Positions 10,155-21,313 of a stretch of 64,000 nucleotides of DNA are shown one piece after another (within the stretch, counting starts at the first letter, position 1; every line of letters starts with the position of its first letter). The stretch comes from Chloroflexota bacterium. Its GTDB lineage: Bacteria; Chloroflexota; Anaerolineae; JAAYZQ01. A program made the position numbers and the translations under genes. Under the pieces are notes generated by a model. It saw only the letters and a list, made by a program, of their open reading frames with translations. It was not told where the DNA came from and searched no databases. The DNA is taken from assembly GCA_018606645.1 (NCBI GenBank), contig JAGVRI010000002.1, positions 248,001 through 312,000 of the forward strand, written 5' to 3'.

Positions 10155-10817
10155 ATGTCCATGAGCGAATCCGAGATCCGGGTGATCCTGGCCGACGATC
10201 ATACCATCCTGCGGGACGGCCTTTGCGCCCTGCTGGCCGGCCTGGCTGACATCCAGGTAGTCGGCCAGGCAGCCGACGGTCTGGAGGTAGTTCAGTTGGT
10301 CCGGGAGCTCCAGCCCGATGTGGTGGTGATGGATATCGCCATGCCCCATCTCAACGGGCTGGAAGCGACGCGCCGTATCCGCAGCGAATGCCCCCGCTGT
10401 CAGGTGTTGATACTCAGTCAGTATGAAGATGCCGGCTGCGTCCTGGAGGCCCTGGAGGCAGGGGCGTCAGGCTATCTCCTCAAGCGAGCCGCAGGTGCGG
10501 AACTGGCTGACAGCATCCGCGCCATTCGACAAGGGGGGGTGGTTCTTCATCCAGCGGCGGCGCGCGTCGTGGTTGATGCTTATCTGCAGGGTCAAGAAGC
10601 CCGCCAGCGAGACGCCTACGAACAGCTTACCGAGCGGGAGCGAGAAGTGCTGATTCTGGTAGCGGAGGGTTACACCAATCAGCAGATCGCCGACATGCTT
10701 CATGTGAGCCCCAAGACGGTAGACCGTCATCGCACCAGTTTGATGACCAAGCTGGACCTCCATGACCGGACGGAAGTGGTCCGTTTTGCCATCCGTCGGA
10801 AGCTAATCGAACCGTAG
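10155..10817 (+). CDS. NarL/FixJ family response regulator (REC + LuxR HTH)
   Basis: VILADDHTILRDGL; LTEREREVLILVAEGYTNQQIADMLHVSPKTVDRHR. Confidence 0.9.
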   Translation: MSMSESEIRVILADDHTILRDGLCALLAGLADIQVVGQAADGLEVVQLVRELQPDVVVMDIAMPHLNGLEATRRIRSECPRCQVLILSQYEDAGCVLEALEAGASGYLLKRAAGAELADSIRAIRQGGVVLHPAAARVVVDAYLQGQEARQRDAYEQLTEREREVLILVAEGYTNQQIADMLHVSPKTVDRHRTSLMTKLDLHDRTEVVRFAIRRKLIEP

Positions 10818-10875
10818 AAAGCAACGAGGCGGACTCTGGCCTCTGACCTGAGCATTCGTATCCTGGAGAAAGAGA

Positions 10876-11697
10876 ATGGCAAAACGAGATAGCGATATCC
10901 AGATTCTTCAGGCCCTGGCCGCAGCTCGAGACGAACACAAAGAACTGGCCGAGCTTTTGGATTTCTACCGCGATCTGTATGAGGTCCAGTTTGAAGCCAA
11001 AGCCGAGATCGCCGATCCTGAAATACGGGATGAGATGGCAATACGGTGGCGTCTGGAGGGAGGCATTCCTCAGTTGGCGTTCGATCAGATGGGCATCGAA
11101 GCGGAGTATTTTGGCCGGCTGGTGGAGCGAATCAGCCAGGTGTTGCAGCGTCACAATCCGGGTTGGGAGCTAACGCGTGAGGTTCCGCCTGGAGAGTTGG
11201 TGGCAATGGCCCGACAGGTGTTTGAATCCTGGGATACGCTGACTGCCCCCAAACCCGATGCCCAGGTGGGGAGTGAGTTGCGGCTTGAGCACCCCACCGC
11301 CTTGGCGGTGGGCTTCGCGCTGGCTCCCTATTTGCAGCGGGCGGCAGAGGTTCTCCTTCCCCATCTGGACCTGTCTGCCTGGACACGCGGCTACTGTCCG
11401 GTCTGTGGAGGACGACCGAACCTGGCGTTACTGGAACAGGACGGGGCTCGTCGTTTGCTCTGTTCCCGGTGTAATGGTCTGTGGCCCTATTCCCGGGTTG
11501 GCTGTCCTTTCTGTAGCTCCAAAGACGTGCAACAATATTATCCCAGCGAAGACGGTGCGTACCGGCTGTATGTCTGTCCGGCCTGCCATCAGTATCTGAA
11601 AACCGTAGTGTTGGAATTGCGCCCGACCATGATCCCGGTCGTCGAACGTCTGCTGACGGTGGGCATGGACCTGGCCGCTCGACAGCACGAGCTGTAA
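10876..11697 (+). CDS. fdhE: Formate dehydrogenase accessory protein FdhE-like
   Basis: CPVCGGRP...LLCSRCNGLWPYSRVGCPFCSSKD...CPACHQYLKT. Confidence 0.8.
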   Translation: MAKRDSDIQILQALAAARDEHKELAELLDFYRDLYEVQFEAKAEIADPEIRDEMAIRWRLEGGIPQLAFDQMGIEAEYFGRLVERISQVLQRHNPGWELTREVPPGELVAMARQVFESWDTLTAPKPDAQVGSELRLEHPTALAVGFALAPYLQRAAEVLLPHLDLSAWTRGYCPVCGGRPNLALLEQDGARRLLCSRCNGLWPYSRVGCPFCSSKDVQQYYPSEDGAYRLYVCPACHQYLKTVVLELRPTMIPVVERLLTVGMDLAARQHEL

Positions 11698-11755
11698 GAG
11701 CCGCATTCACCATGATAGCTGTGGGCGCAACTTCAGGAAATAGTGTAAGCGCAGG

Positions 11756-11784
11756 TTGACACTGGTTGGTCTCTGTGCTATAAT
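11756..11784 (+). promoter_or_regulatory. Perfect-consensus sigma70 promoter
   Basis: TTGACA (11756-11761) - 17 nt - TATAAT (11779-11784). Confidence 0.85.
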
Positions 11785-11828
11785 CGCTCGTGTGAAAACG
11801 AGAACAATTCCAAAGGAGGAAGTGAGGG

Positions 11829-12206
11829 ATGGCCAAGATCCTCGTGGTCGATGATGACCCTGATTTTGTCAAAGTGACTACCAAGGTCCTGGAGAAGGCG
11901 GGGCACCAGGTCGTATCCGCGGCCAATGGGGCGAAGGCGATGAAGGTCATGCGCCAGGATCGCCCGGATGTTGTTCTTTTAGATATTATGATGTCTTATA
12001 TTCTGGACGGGCTAGATGTAAGCCGGGAGATGGCCCAGGATCCTGAGTTGAAGGATATCCCCGTGATTATGGTAACTTCTTTGACCGGGGTAAAGGGCAG
12101 CGGGGTGTTCCCGACCGATGAGTATGTTCCGGTGGATGAGTGGCTTTCCAAGCCTGTTGATCCGGAGACCCTGCTAGCGCGGGTGAACAAGGCGTTGGGC
12201 AAGTAA
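11829..12206 (+). CDS. CheY-like response regulator receiver protein
   Basis: ILVVDDDPDFVKVTTKVLEKAGHQV...DVVLLDIMM. Confidence 0.9.
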   Translation: MAKILVVDDDPDFVKVTTKVLEKAGHQVVSAANGAKAMKVMRQDRPDVVLLDIMMSYILDGLDVSREMAQDPELKDIPVIMVTSLTGVKGSGVFPTDEYVPVDEWLSKPVDPETLLARVNKALGK

Positions 12207-12235
12207 GGCGTGCGACGGGAAGGACAGGACCAGAG

Positions 12236-12709
12236 ATGGACAAGATCCGCATCGGCGGGATTATGCATAATGCCCATCTCGCGCTGCTCAGTGTGACAGC
12301 CGTGCCGGATCGACCCGGAACGGCAGCGGCGGTTCTCAGTGGTCTGGGCGATCGCGGGGTGAATGTACAGTTCATTGTCCAGAGCATTGATGAGAGGAAT
12401 CGAGATCAGGTGGCGGTGTGCGTGGACCGCGATGATCTGGAGACTGCTCTGGAAATTGTAAATCGAGTCGCGCCGGAGATTGAAGCAGGGAAAGTCATTG
12501 CCCACCCGCAGGCAGCGATTGTGTCCATTTTTGGCCCCGATTTCCGCGAGCGCCCGGGCATTGCCGGCACGATGTTTAAAGCATTGGCCAATCAGGGGAT
12601 CAATATCCTGGCGATCAGCACCTCGATTTCAACCGTTTCCTGTGTGATCAATTCAGAGGATCTGGAAGCGGCGTTGAATGCATTACGTGATACATTCGAG
12701 TTGCCGTGA
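12236..12709 (+). CDS. ACT-domain protein, resembles a stand-alone aspartokinase regulatory region
   Basis: Two ACT-like repeats: VTAVPDRPGTAAAVLSGLGDRGVNVQFI and GPDFRERPGIAGTMFKALANQGINILAISTS. Confidence 0.8.
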   Translation: MDKIRIGGIMHNAHLALLSVTAVPDRPGTAAAVLSGLGDRGVNVQFIVQSIDERNRDQVAVCVDRDDLETALEIVNRVAPEIEAGKVIAHPQAAIVSIFGPDFRERPGIAGTMFKALANQGINILAISTSISTVSCVINSEDLEAALNALRDTFELP

Positions 12710-12727
12710 GATTCTGAATAAAACACG

Positions 12728-12764
12728 ACAGCGCGACATCTAACGGTGTCGCGCTGTTTTTGTT
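12728..12764 (+). terminator. Rho-independent terminator
   Basis: ACAGCGCGACA (12728-12738) / TGTCGCGCTGT (12747-12757) then TTTTGTTT. Confidence 0.9.
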
Positions 12765-12798
12765 TGGGCCCTTTGCGGTTCAACGATCCAAAGCGTCT

Positions 12799-13635
12799 TT
12801 AATATCGCCGCACCAGGGCGCGGTACGCCGGGGGCATGCGGCACTGCATGAGTTGCAGCTCTTCCCGCGTTTTGCGCACGGCATCCAGGTCCAGCGTGGC
12901 GATGGCATAGGCTTCCTGTACCTCTTCCTCGATAAAGGCATACGTTTCGCCGCGCGGGCCGACGATGCGGCTATCCCCGAAAAAGTGGTAGCTGTACTCT
13001 TCGCCGACCCGATTGCTGGCCGCGACAAAGAACGCATTCTCCAAGGCCCGGGCATGCACATACGTCTGCCATTCAACAAGAGCCTGGTTCGGTTCCTGGG
13101 CGGGTGCATGCCCCCAGTTCGCGCACACGCACAGCAACTCCGCACCGTCCAGGGCCAGGCTTCGGGCTGCCTCCGGAAACGCAAGGTCCCAACCGAGCAG
13201 AACGCCGATATGGCCAAACGCGGTCTCGAACACGGGCAGACGGTACCCTGGACGAAACGCCAGCCGTTCTTCGCCGGGCAGATGGATTTTGCGGTACTCG
13301 CCCAGCTTTTCCCCATCCGGCCCGATGACAACGGCAGCGTTGTAGAGGATACTCTCCACCTTCTCCTTGGTTACCATGCCAAAAATGATATGGGTGCTAT
13401 AGTCGGCTGCCCGTTGGGCCAACAGGTTGACCGCATGCCCGGGCACCCGTTCCGCAACCTCGGTAAAGCGCACCCCCAACTCGTAGCCGGTAGTGGCCAG
13501 TTCGGGGAATACAATCAGATCCACTTTTTGCTCGGTGCAGATTTTATCCACGAATTTCCCCATAGAAATCAGGTTCTCTTCGACCTTGCCCAGGACCGGA
13601 TACATCTGCACCACAGCGACGGTTATTTCGGCCAT
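12799..13635 (-). CDS. Carbon-nitrogen hydrolase (nitrilase superfamily)
   Basis: DLIVFPELATTGY, EYRKIHLPGEE, LLCVCANW. Confidence 0.85.
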   Translation of the reverse strand: MAEITVAVVQMYPVLGKVEENLISMGKFVDKICTEQKVDLIVFPELATTGYELGVRFTEVAERVPGHAVNLLAQRAADYSTHIIFGMVTKEKVESILYNAAVVIGPDGEKLGEYRKIHLPGEERLAFRPGYRLPVFETAFGHIGVLLGWDLAFPEAARSLALDGAELLCVCANWGHAPAQEPNQALVEWQTYVHARALENAFFVAASNRVGEEYSYHFFGDSRIVGPRGETYAFIEEEVQEAYAIATLDLDAVRKTREELQLMQCRMPPAYRALVRRY

Positions 13636-13778
13636 GAATCCATTCCTCCAGGTTCAATCCACAGGCTTTCACCATGCACTGAGCAGCACAACTAATGAGC
13701 AAGGCTCAGTATACCGGGAAATGAACTGGCTGTCAACCAGGGGATGAGCGGAGAGGGTTTATCCAATGGCTGGTGGTA

Positions 13779-13818
13779 ACAAAAAAGGCTTCCAAGGCCT
13801 TCGGGTCCTGGAAGCCTT
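13779..13818 (-). terminator. Rho-independent terminator at end of liv block
   Basis: Minus strand AAGGCTTCCA...TGGAAGCCTT then TTTTTT. Confidence 0.8.
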
Positions 13819-13832
13819 GTCCGGGGCAGGGA

Positions 13833-14546
<714 letters not shown>

Positions 14547-14547
14547 C

Positions 14548-15318
14548 TTATGCCACCGCCCTCCTTCCCAGATAGGCTTCGATCACCTTCGGATTGCGCT
14601 GGATCTCGGCCGGCGTGCCTTCGGCGATCTTTTCGCCATAGTCCAACACCGTGACAGTCTCCGAGATGCCCATGACCACCCGCATCTGATGCTCGATGAG
14701 CAAAATGGTGATCTCCAGTTCGTCCCGCAGGCGCTGGATGAAGGCCATCATCTCCCGCGTCTCGGCAGGGTTCATCCCGGCGGTCGGTTCGTCCAGGAGA
14801 AGCAGCTTGGGTTTGCTGGCCAGGGCCCGGGCGACCTCCAGGCGGCGTTGATCGCCATAGGGCAGGTTCTTGGCCATCCAATCGCCCCGACCGGCCAGAC
14901 CGACAAAGGCAAGCAGCCGACGCGCCTCCTCGATGGCTTGCTTTTCTTCCTCCTGAACGCGCTTGGAACGGGCGATGGCCCCGAACAACCCGGCTTTCAG
15001 ATGAGGGTGCTGCCCGACCAGTACGTTTTCGATGACCGTCATGTTGGCGAACAGACGGATGTTCTGATAGGTGCGGGCAATGCCCATGCGCGTGATCCGG
15101 TCCGGAGACATGCCATCCAGCGGCTGGCCCTGGAACAGGATGGTTCCCTCCTCATGCCGGTAAAAGCCGGTGACGCAGTTGAAAAACGTCGTCTTGCCGG
15201 CTCCGTTTGGGCCGATGATGCTATGGATGGACTGCTCTTTGACCTCAAGGTCGAACTGACTGACGGCGGTCAGGCCACCGAAGCGTTTGGTCACCTTCTG
15301 TGCAGTGAGAATGGCCAT
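14548..15318 (-). CDS. livG: Branched-chain amino-acid ABC transporter ATPase LivG
   Basis: GPNGAGKTTFFNCVTGFY, LLLLDEPTAGMNPAET. Confidence 0.92.
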   Translation of the reverse strand: MAILTAQKVTKRFGGLTAVSQFDLEVKEQSIHSIIGPNGAGKTTFFNCVTGFYRHEEGTILFQGQPLDGMSPDRITRMGIARTYQNIRLFANMTVIENVLVGQHPHLKAGLFGAIARSKRVQEEEKQAIEEARRLLAFVGLAGRGDWMAKNLPYGDQRRLEVARALASKPKLLLLDEPTAGMNPAETREMMAFIQRLRDELEITILLIEHQMRVVMGISETVTVLDYGEKIAEGTPAEIQRNPKVIEAYLGRRAVA

Positions 15319-15326
15319 GGTACCTC

Positions 15327-16961
15327 CTATTCACCGGCTCCGCCTTCGGCCTCGTGCAGTTCCAATTTGCGGCGGGCTTCGGGCATCAGCCCTTCGGGGC
15401 GGTTGAGCATCATAAATACCAGAGCCGCTCCATACATCATCAGCCGGTATTCGGAGAACTCGCGCAGCAGTTCTGGCAGACCCACCAGAGCCAATGACCC
15501 GACGATGACGCCGGGAATGCTGCCCATCCCGCCGACGATGATCAGGCACAGGACGTTGATCGAGACCAGCAGGTGAAAACTGTGGGGGTAGATGGAAGTA
15601 AGCTTGCTGGCAAAGATGGCCCCGCTCAGGCCGGAGAAGGCGGCGCCGGTGGCAAAGGCCAGCAGTTTGGTGCGCACCAGGTCAATGCCCATTGCCTGGG
15701 CCACATCTTCATCCTCGCGCACCGCCATCCAGGCCCGCCCCAGCCGCGAATCTTTGACCCGAATGGTGACGAATGCCACGACCAGACAACCGAGTATGAT
15801 CAGATAGTACAACGTCTGAGGGGTTGCCAGCTCGATGGGGCCTACCACTGCCTTGGGGATGCGGGTGATGCCGTTTGACCCACCGATGTAGGGTTTCAGC
15901 CAGTCAGAGAGCGCGACCAGACGGATGATCTCGCCAAAGCCGAGGGTGACGATGGCCAGATAATCGCCCCGCATGCCCAGGACCGGGATGCCGAGGAGAA
16001 TGCCCGAGATGGTGGCGACGAGGACGGAGAAGGGCAGAGCTTCCCAAAAGGTGAGGCGGGCGCCAGCCCACTGGATCTCGGGCGAGGTGAGGACGCCCAT
16101 GGTGTAGGCGCCGAGGGCGAAAAAGGCGACATAGCCCAGGTCCAACAGCCCGGCAAAGCCAACGACAATGTTAAGCCCCAGGCCCATCAGGATGTACAGG
16201 CCGACGTTATCCAGCACCTCGCTGGGGTACTTGCCCAGCAGGGGCAGGAGAAGGACGATCACTGCCGGCAACAGCCAGCGAAGCCAACGGGTAGTCCGCT
16301 GTCCTGTCGGCGTGAGGTTGTTCATCCGTTCCCGGACCGCGCCCTTTTTCAGGTCCCACAGGTAGCTGGCAGCCGCCACGAGGACCAGCAAGATGAGGGC
16401 GCCGAGCAATGACAGGCCTCGAATGGCGAACAATGCACTGGCGAGCACCGACACCACCGGAATGGCGGCTAGGCCCAATACCAAGGGTTTCCGGAATTGG
16501 GACGGGATGAACGAGAGACTGGCCACCAGAAGGCCCAAAACGACCCCGACTACCAGGAGCACGCCGCCTCCCAGCCAGGTCCCCAGCTTGAGGGTGAGCA
16601 GGTCGAACAAGGCGGGCGAAGCGTTGATAAACACGGCACGGAGGTTGATCACTTGGCCAAGGAGTACCAGGGCGGCCAGAACCGCACTGATCAACAAACC
16701 GGCGAGCGCGCCATGGGTCAGCGTTTCCAGCCGGGAGGGCTGTCTCTCACCATCAGCGGCGAGGCGGCGCACGGCTTGCTGAGCTGCCCAGACGTAAATC
16801 AGCAGCAGCAAGGTATGGCCCATGGACAGAACCCCGGTAATGATCGCCCGTTGCGCCGAGGCTTCGATCAGGCCGACCAGCGACAGAAGTAACGCGGCCA
16901 CTCCGCCCAGGAGTCCCGTTCTGACCGTATTCGACCATGGTGTACGCGATTGTGCACGCAT
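15327..16961 (-). CDS. livM: Branched-chain amino-acid ABC transporter permease LivM (N-terminally extended)
   Basis: GLNIVVGFAGLLDLGYVAFFALGAY, MRGDYLAIVTLGFGEIIRL. Confidence 0.9.
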   Translation of the reverse strand: MRAQSRTPWSNTVRTGLLGGVAALLLSLVGLIEASAQRAIITGVLSMGHTLLLLIYVWAAQQAVRRLAADGERQPSRLETLTHGALAGLLISAVLAALVLLGQVINLRAVFINASPALFDLLTLKLGTWLGGGVLLVVGVVLGLLVASLSFIPSQFRKPLVLGLAAIPVVSVLASALFAIRGLSLLGALILLVLVAAASYLWDLKKGAVRERMNNLTPTGQRTTRWLRWLLPAVIVLLLPLLGKYPSEVLDNVGLYILMGLGLNIVVGFAGLLDLGYVAFFALGAYTMGVLTSPEIQWAGARLTFWEALPFSVLVATISGILLGIPVLGMRGDYLAIVTLGFGEIIRLVALSDWLKPYIGGSNGITRIPKAVVGPIELATPQTLYYLIILGCLVVAFVTIRVKDSRLGRAWMAVREDEDVAQAMGIDLVRTKLLAFATGAAFSGLSGAIFASKLTSIYPHSFHLLVSINVLCLIIVGGMGSIPGVIVGSLALVGLPELLREFSEYRLMMYGAALVFMMLNRPEGLMPEARRKLELHEAEGGAGE

Positions 16962-16978
16962 CGCTTCTCTCCTTTGTC

Positions 16979-18046
16979 CTAGGCCTTCTTGGCTGCCAGG
17001 CGCTCACCCAGGATACCGGTGGGTCGGAAGATCAATACCACCACCAGCAGGATGAAGGCCAGCGCGTCCTTGAGTTGGTACGGGGCGGGGATGCCCAGTC
17101 CGTCCAGGACCAGGTTCGGGAACAGAGACTCGGCAATGCCCAGGAACAGCCCACCCAACATGGCGCCCACCACGTTGCCGATACCACCCAGGACGGCGGC
17201 AGTAAACGCCTTGATGCCTGGGAAAAAACCCATGAAAAAGTTCACCTGTCGGAAGAGCAGGGCATAGAGGACCCCTGCCGCACCGGCGAGCGCTCCTCCA
17301 ATGATAAATGTAATGACGATCGCCCGGTCTACGTCGATCCCCATCAAGGCGGCGATATCCTTGTCCTCCGAGACGGCTTGGAGGGACTTGCCGGTCTTGG
17401 TGCGTTGTACGAAAAGGTAGAGTCCGACAAGCATGATGACGGCGGCGACAATCACTACCCCCTGGGTCTTCAACACACCAAATTGGGTACCTGGAATCAG
17501 CCAGTAGCCTTTCAATTGGTCAATCTCCGGGTAGCCTTTGACTCCGGAACCAAACAGACCCCGGAAGGTATATTGGAGGAAGAACGAAGCGCCGATGGCG
17601 GTGATCAACGGCACCAGGCGGGGAGCTCGACGCAAGGGCCGATAAGCAATGCGCTCCAGCAGGACGGCGATCGTGGTGGAGGTGGCCATCGCCGCCAGCA
17701 AGACGATCCCCAGACCGATGACCGGCTGTCGGTCGAGGAAACCGGCCTCGTCCAGAGCGGTAGCCACGTAGTAGCCGATGAACGGGCCGCTCATAAAAAC
17801 CTCGCTGTGGGCAAAGTTGATCATGCGCAGGATGCCGTAGACCATGGTGTAGCCCAAGGCGATCAGGGCATACACGCTACCCTGAGCCACGCCATAGATG
17901 GTGAGGACCAGCCATTGGTCGCTGGGATATCGGCCGGATGCCAAGGTCTGGGCCGAGCCTACCACGACCATGGCCAGGATGCCCAGCCCGATGATCCACA
18001 TGAACACGGTGGTCCCCGATATTTTGCGTCTCAAACGGTATAGCAT
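16979..18046 (-). CDS. livH: Branched-chain amino-acid ABC transporter permease LivH
   Basis: GSVYALIALGYTMVYGILRMINFAHSEVFM. Confidence 0.92.
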   Translation of the reverse strand: MLYRLRRKISGTTVFMWIIGLGILAMVVVGSAQTLASGRYPSDQWLVLTIYGVAQGSVYALIALGYTMVYGILRMINFAHSEVFMSGPFIGYYVATALDEAGFLDRQPVIGLGIVLLAAMATSTTIAVLLERIAYRPLRRAPRLVPLITAIGASFFLQYTFRGLFGSGVKGYPEIDQLKGYWLIPGTQFGVLKTQGVVIVAAVIMLVGLYLFVQRTKTGKSLQAVSEDKDIAALMGIDVDRAIVITFIIGGALAGAAGVLYALLFRQVNFFMGFFPGIKAFTAAVLGGIGNVVGAMLGGLFLGIAESLFPNLVLDGLGIPAPYQLKDALAFILLVVVLIFRPTGILGERLAAKKA

Positions 18047-18163
18047 AGGGAATCTCCCTCATCCTGAATTCATGGGCAGGGGCGAGCACTCGGGCTCGCC
18101 CCTGCATCTCAGGTTTTGTTCAGGCTTTAACCACCCGCCGATAGGTCAATCTACCGCCTCCCA

Positions 18164-19408
18164 TTAGGGCCAGATCTTCTTCGGGTTGCTATCCGGATCG
18201 GCGCCCGGGTTCCAGGAGTCGGGATCGGCGTTCACGCACTGGTAGACGGCGATCTTGGGATCGGCGCAGTCACCATACGGGTTGCAGGTCAGGTTGCCGG
18301 TCAACCCTTTAAAGTCCTTGGTGGCAAAGAGGGCGTCGATCAGCGCCTGGCGGCCGATGTGCAGCGTGCCATCGGGGTCTTTTACCGCGACCTTTTCAAT
18401 GGCGGCAAAGATCATGTTCGCGGCGTCGTAGGCGTGGGCATGGAAGGGAGCCAGCGGCTTTTCGCCATATTTGGCCTCGTGCTTGGCCAGGAATTCCTGA
18501 TAGCCCCCGGCAAAGGCGGAAAAGTCAGGGCTGGACCACAACATGCCCAATGCCGCATCACCCGCCGCCCGCAAAAAGTCGGGGGAGAAGATGCCGTCTG
18601 CCCCAGCCAGTTGCACGTTTTCCATACCGGGCACTTCCTTGGCCTGCTTGGTGATCTGGCCGCCAGCCTTGATAAAGATCGGGTAGTAGAAGAACTCGGG
18701 CTTGGTGGCGGCGACGCGGGTCAGCATCGGTTTCATGTCGGTGTCGTCCGGGCCGACGGCTTCCTGGGCTGTGATTTCGCCGCCCAGTTCCTTGAATCGC
18801 TCGGCAAACACCTGCTGCAGTTGGTCAGCATAGATGCTGCCGTCATGACAGGTGGCGGCTCTCTTGAAGCCCTTCTCCCAGGCGAACTCGGCCATGCGCG
18901 CACCTTGGACTTTATCGTTATGGCAGGAGCGCAGGTAACAGAAATACTCGGCGGGCCGGTTCGGATCGGTCAGGTCCGGCGCGGTGTTGGACGGCGAGAC
19001 CATGGCGATGCCGGCCTTGCAATAGATGGGGATAGCCGGCCGGGCGGCGCTGGAGCAGTTGGTGCCGATGACCGCAAGCAGCTTGGGGTCCGCCGAAAGC
19101 TTCTGGGCAGCGGTCTGACCACCCTCGGCGTTGCACAGGTCATCCTCGCCAAAGAATTCGATCTTGTGGCCCAGCAGTTCGCCTTTCCGGTCCTCAATGG
19201 CGATCTCGACCCCGCGCTTGGTATCGGTGCCCAACGAGGCATCGCCGCCCGAGACCACCATCGAATAGGCAATGCGGATCGGTTCGTTCGGACCAATGTC
19301 CACACAGCCGATCTTGTCGGTGCACTGGAACTTGGCCTTCGGCGCGCAGGCCAACGCCATGGTCGAAACCAACACCAACAACGCGAGCAAGGCAAATGTC
19401 TTTTTCAT
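18164..19408 (-). CDS. Branched-chain amino-acid ABC transporter substrate-binding protein
   Basis: Signal peptide with lipobox; IRIAYSMVVSGGDASLGTDTKRGVEIAIED. Confidence 0.9.
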   Translation of the reverse strand: MKKTFALLALLVLVSTMALACAPKAKFQCTDKIGCVDIGPNEPIRIAYSMVVSGGDASLGTDTKRGVEIAIEDRKGELLGHKIEFFGEDDLCNAEGGQTAAQKLSADPKLLAVIGTNCSSAARPAIPIYCKAGIAMVSPSNTAPDLTDPNRPAEYFCYLRSCHNDKVQGARMAEFAWEKGFKRAATCHDGSIYADQLQQVFAERFKELGGEITAQEAVGPDDTDMKPMLTRVAATKPEFFYYPIFIKAGGQITKQAKEVPGMENVQLAGADGIFSPDFLRAAGDAALGMLWSSPDFSAFAGGYQEFLAKHEAKYGEKPLAPFHAHAYDAANMIFAAIEKVAVKDPDGTLHIGRQALIDALFATKDFKGLTGNLTCNPYGDCADPKIAVYQCVNADPDSWNPGADPDSNPKKIWP

Positions 19409-19564
19409 TTCAGATCCCCTCCTCTATTTCAATTGTGTGCAAGATTTCGATGATCTCCGCCAACCTGTGTCTCTCGCTCCGGTAAATCGATCACCCCCTT
19501 CCGTGGAACGATGATCCCAGGGAACCAACGGGAACACCCCGCCTAGACGAAGGGTTGCGCTGAG

Positions 19565-21313
19565 CTAAGCCGATTGCTGGAGGCGCCTTAACTCCTCTTC
19601 AACCAGGGCGCGGCGCAGAATCTTGCCGACCATGGTCTTGGGCAGTGAGTCCCGGAACTCGACGAATTTGGGCACCTTGTAGGGTGCCAGGTTCTGGCGG
19701 CAGTATTCCAGGATCTCTTCTTCGGTGGCCGTCTCCCCTGGTTTGAGAACGACATAGGCTTTGACCCGCTCTCCCTTTTCGGTCCCCACCGGGATGCCGG
19801 CTACCGCCGCCTCCAGGACCTTGGGGTGTTCATAGAGTACATCCTCGATCTCGCGGGGGTAGATATTGTAACCGCTGGTTCCCAGGATCATGTCCTTCTT
19901 GCGATCTACGATCTGGAAAAAGCCATCGGTGTCCATCCGGGAAATATCACCGGTGTGCAGCCAGATGCCCGGGCCCAGGGCTGGGTGCTCGCGCAGCACG
20001 TTAGCTGTTTCGGTGGGCATGTTCCAGTAACCCTTCATCACCTGCGGCCCTTGGACACACAGCTCACCGATCTCGCCCGGGGGCAGCGGCTGTTCCCCGG
20101 TTTCCAGGTCGACGATAGCGGCCAGGGTGTCGGGGAATGGGATGCCGATCCAGCTTCCCTCCTTCCGTTTGCCATAGATCGGGTTGCAGTGGGTCACCGG
20201 GGTGGCTTCACTCAGCCCATAGCCTTCGACCAGTTTGGCGCCGGTCAGTTTTTCGAACGCGGCCTGCACCTCTGGCGGAAGCCCGGCCGCGCCGCTGATG
20301 CACGCCCGGATCGAAGACACATCGTATTTGCCAATGTCGGGATGGTTGCACACGGCGACGTACATGGCCGGCACGCCAGGGAACAGGGTCGGTTTATGCT
20401 TGTTGATCGATTTGAGAACGTGGTCCAAGATGCGCGGGTTGGGGATCAGGATCAGGGTCGCCCCTAGATAGACGCCGTGGTTCAGGCAGACCGTCATGCC
20501 GTAGCTATGGAAGAGGGGCAGGGCGGTCATCAGCACCTCCTGGCCCTCTTTGGAATCCCACATCCACCAGCGGGTCTGGAGCGCATTGGCGACTAGGTTG
20601 CGATGGGTGAGCTGGGCTCCTTTGGACACGCCGGTGGTGCCTCCGGTGTACATCAGCACCCCGGTGTCCTCCGAGGTGACTTGGACTGGCTGGGGTCTGG
20701 CCGGGGCTTGAGCCAACAGGTCCTGGAACCAATAGGTGTTGGCGTCGCCAGAGATGTCTTGGAAGTGGCCTTCCTTTTTCTCTTTGGCCACCGTGAACAA
20801 GAACTTGAGCAAGCCGGGGAAATACTCTTTGATGTTGGTTACGATCACGTGTTCCACCTGGGTGTCGCTTCGGATCTGCCTCACCAGGGGATAGGTCAGG
20901 CTCAGCGTCACAACCACCTTGGCCCCGGAGTCGCTGAGTTGGTGTTTCAGTTCCCGCGCTACGTACTGGGGGTTGCACGGGACAACAATGCCCCCGATCA
21001 TGAGGGTAGCATAGTAGGCGATCGCAAACTGGGGACAGTTAGGCAGGTGTACAGCCACCCGGTCCCCCTTTTGGACGCCCAGCTTTTGGAGGGCCGCGGC
21101 AAAGCGCAGTGTCAACTCCAAGAGCTGACCATACGACATTTTCGCATCCAGGAGGGCACCTCCCAGAGGCTCCACTACATTCCCAAAGATCAGCGCCGGT
21201 CGCTGAGGGTACTTGGCGGCCGTATCGAGCAGGAACTGGTGCACGGGCACGTTGGGGTAGTCGATCGTGGCTGGTACTCCGGCATCATACTCTTTCAGCC
21301 AGGGTTTCTCCAT
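19565..21313 (-). CDS. Long-chain acyl-CoA synthetase (AMP-binding)
   Basis: LMYTGGTTGVSKGAQLTHRN, EGYGLSEATPVTHCNP, GWLHTGDI-type motif, GKILRRALVEEE. Confidence 0.92.
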   Translation of the reverse strand: MEKPWLKEYDAGVPATIDYPNVPVHQFLLDTAAKYPQRPALIFGNVVEPLGGALLDAKMSYGQLLELTLRFAAALQKLGVQKGDRVAVHLPNCPQFAIAYYATLMIGGIVVPCNPQYVARELKHQLSDSGAKVVVTLSLTYPLVRQIRSDTQVEHVIVTNIKEYFPGLLKFLFTVAKEKKEGHFQDISGDANTYWFQDLLAQAPARPQPVQVTSEDTGVLMYTGGTTGVSKGAQLTHRNLVANALQTRWWMWDSKEGQEVLMTALPLFHSYGMTVCLNHGVYLGATLILIPNPRILDHVLKSINKHKPTLFPGVPAMYVAVCNHPDIGKYDVSSIRACISGAAGLPPEVQAAFEKLTGAKLVEGYGLSEATPVTHCNPIYGKRKEGSWIGIPFPDTLAAIVDLETGEQPLPPGEIGELCVQGPQVMKGYWNMPTETANVLREHPALGPGIWLHTGDISRMDTDGFFQIVDRKKDMILGTSGYNIYPREIEDVLYEHPKVLEAAVAGIPVGTEKGERVKAYVVLKPGETATEEEILEYCRQNLAPYKVPKFVEFRDSLPKTMVGKILRRALVEEELRRLQQSA

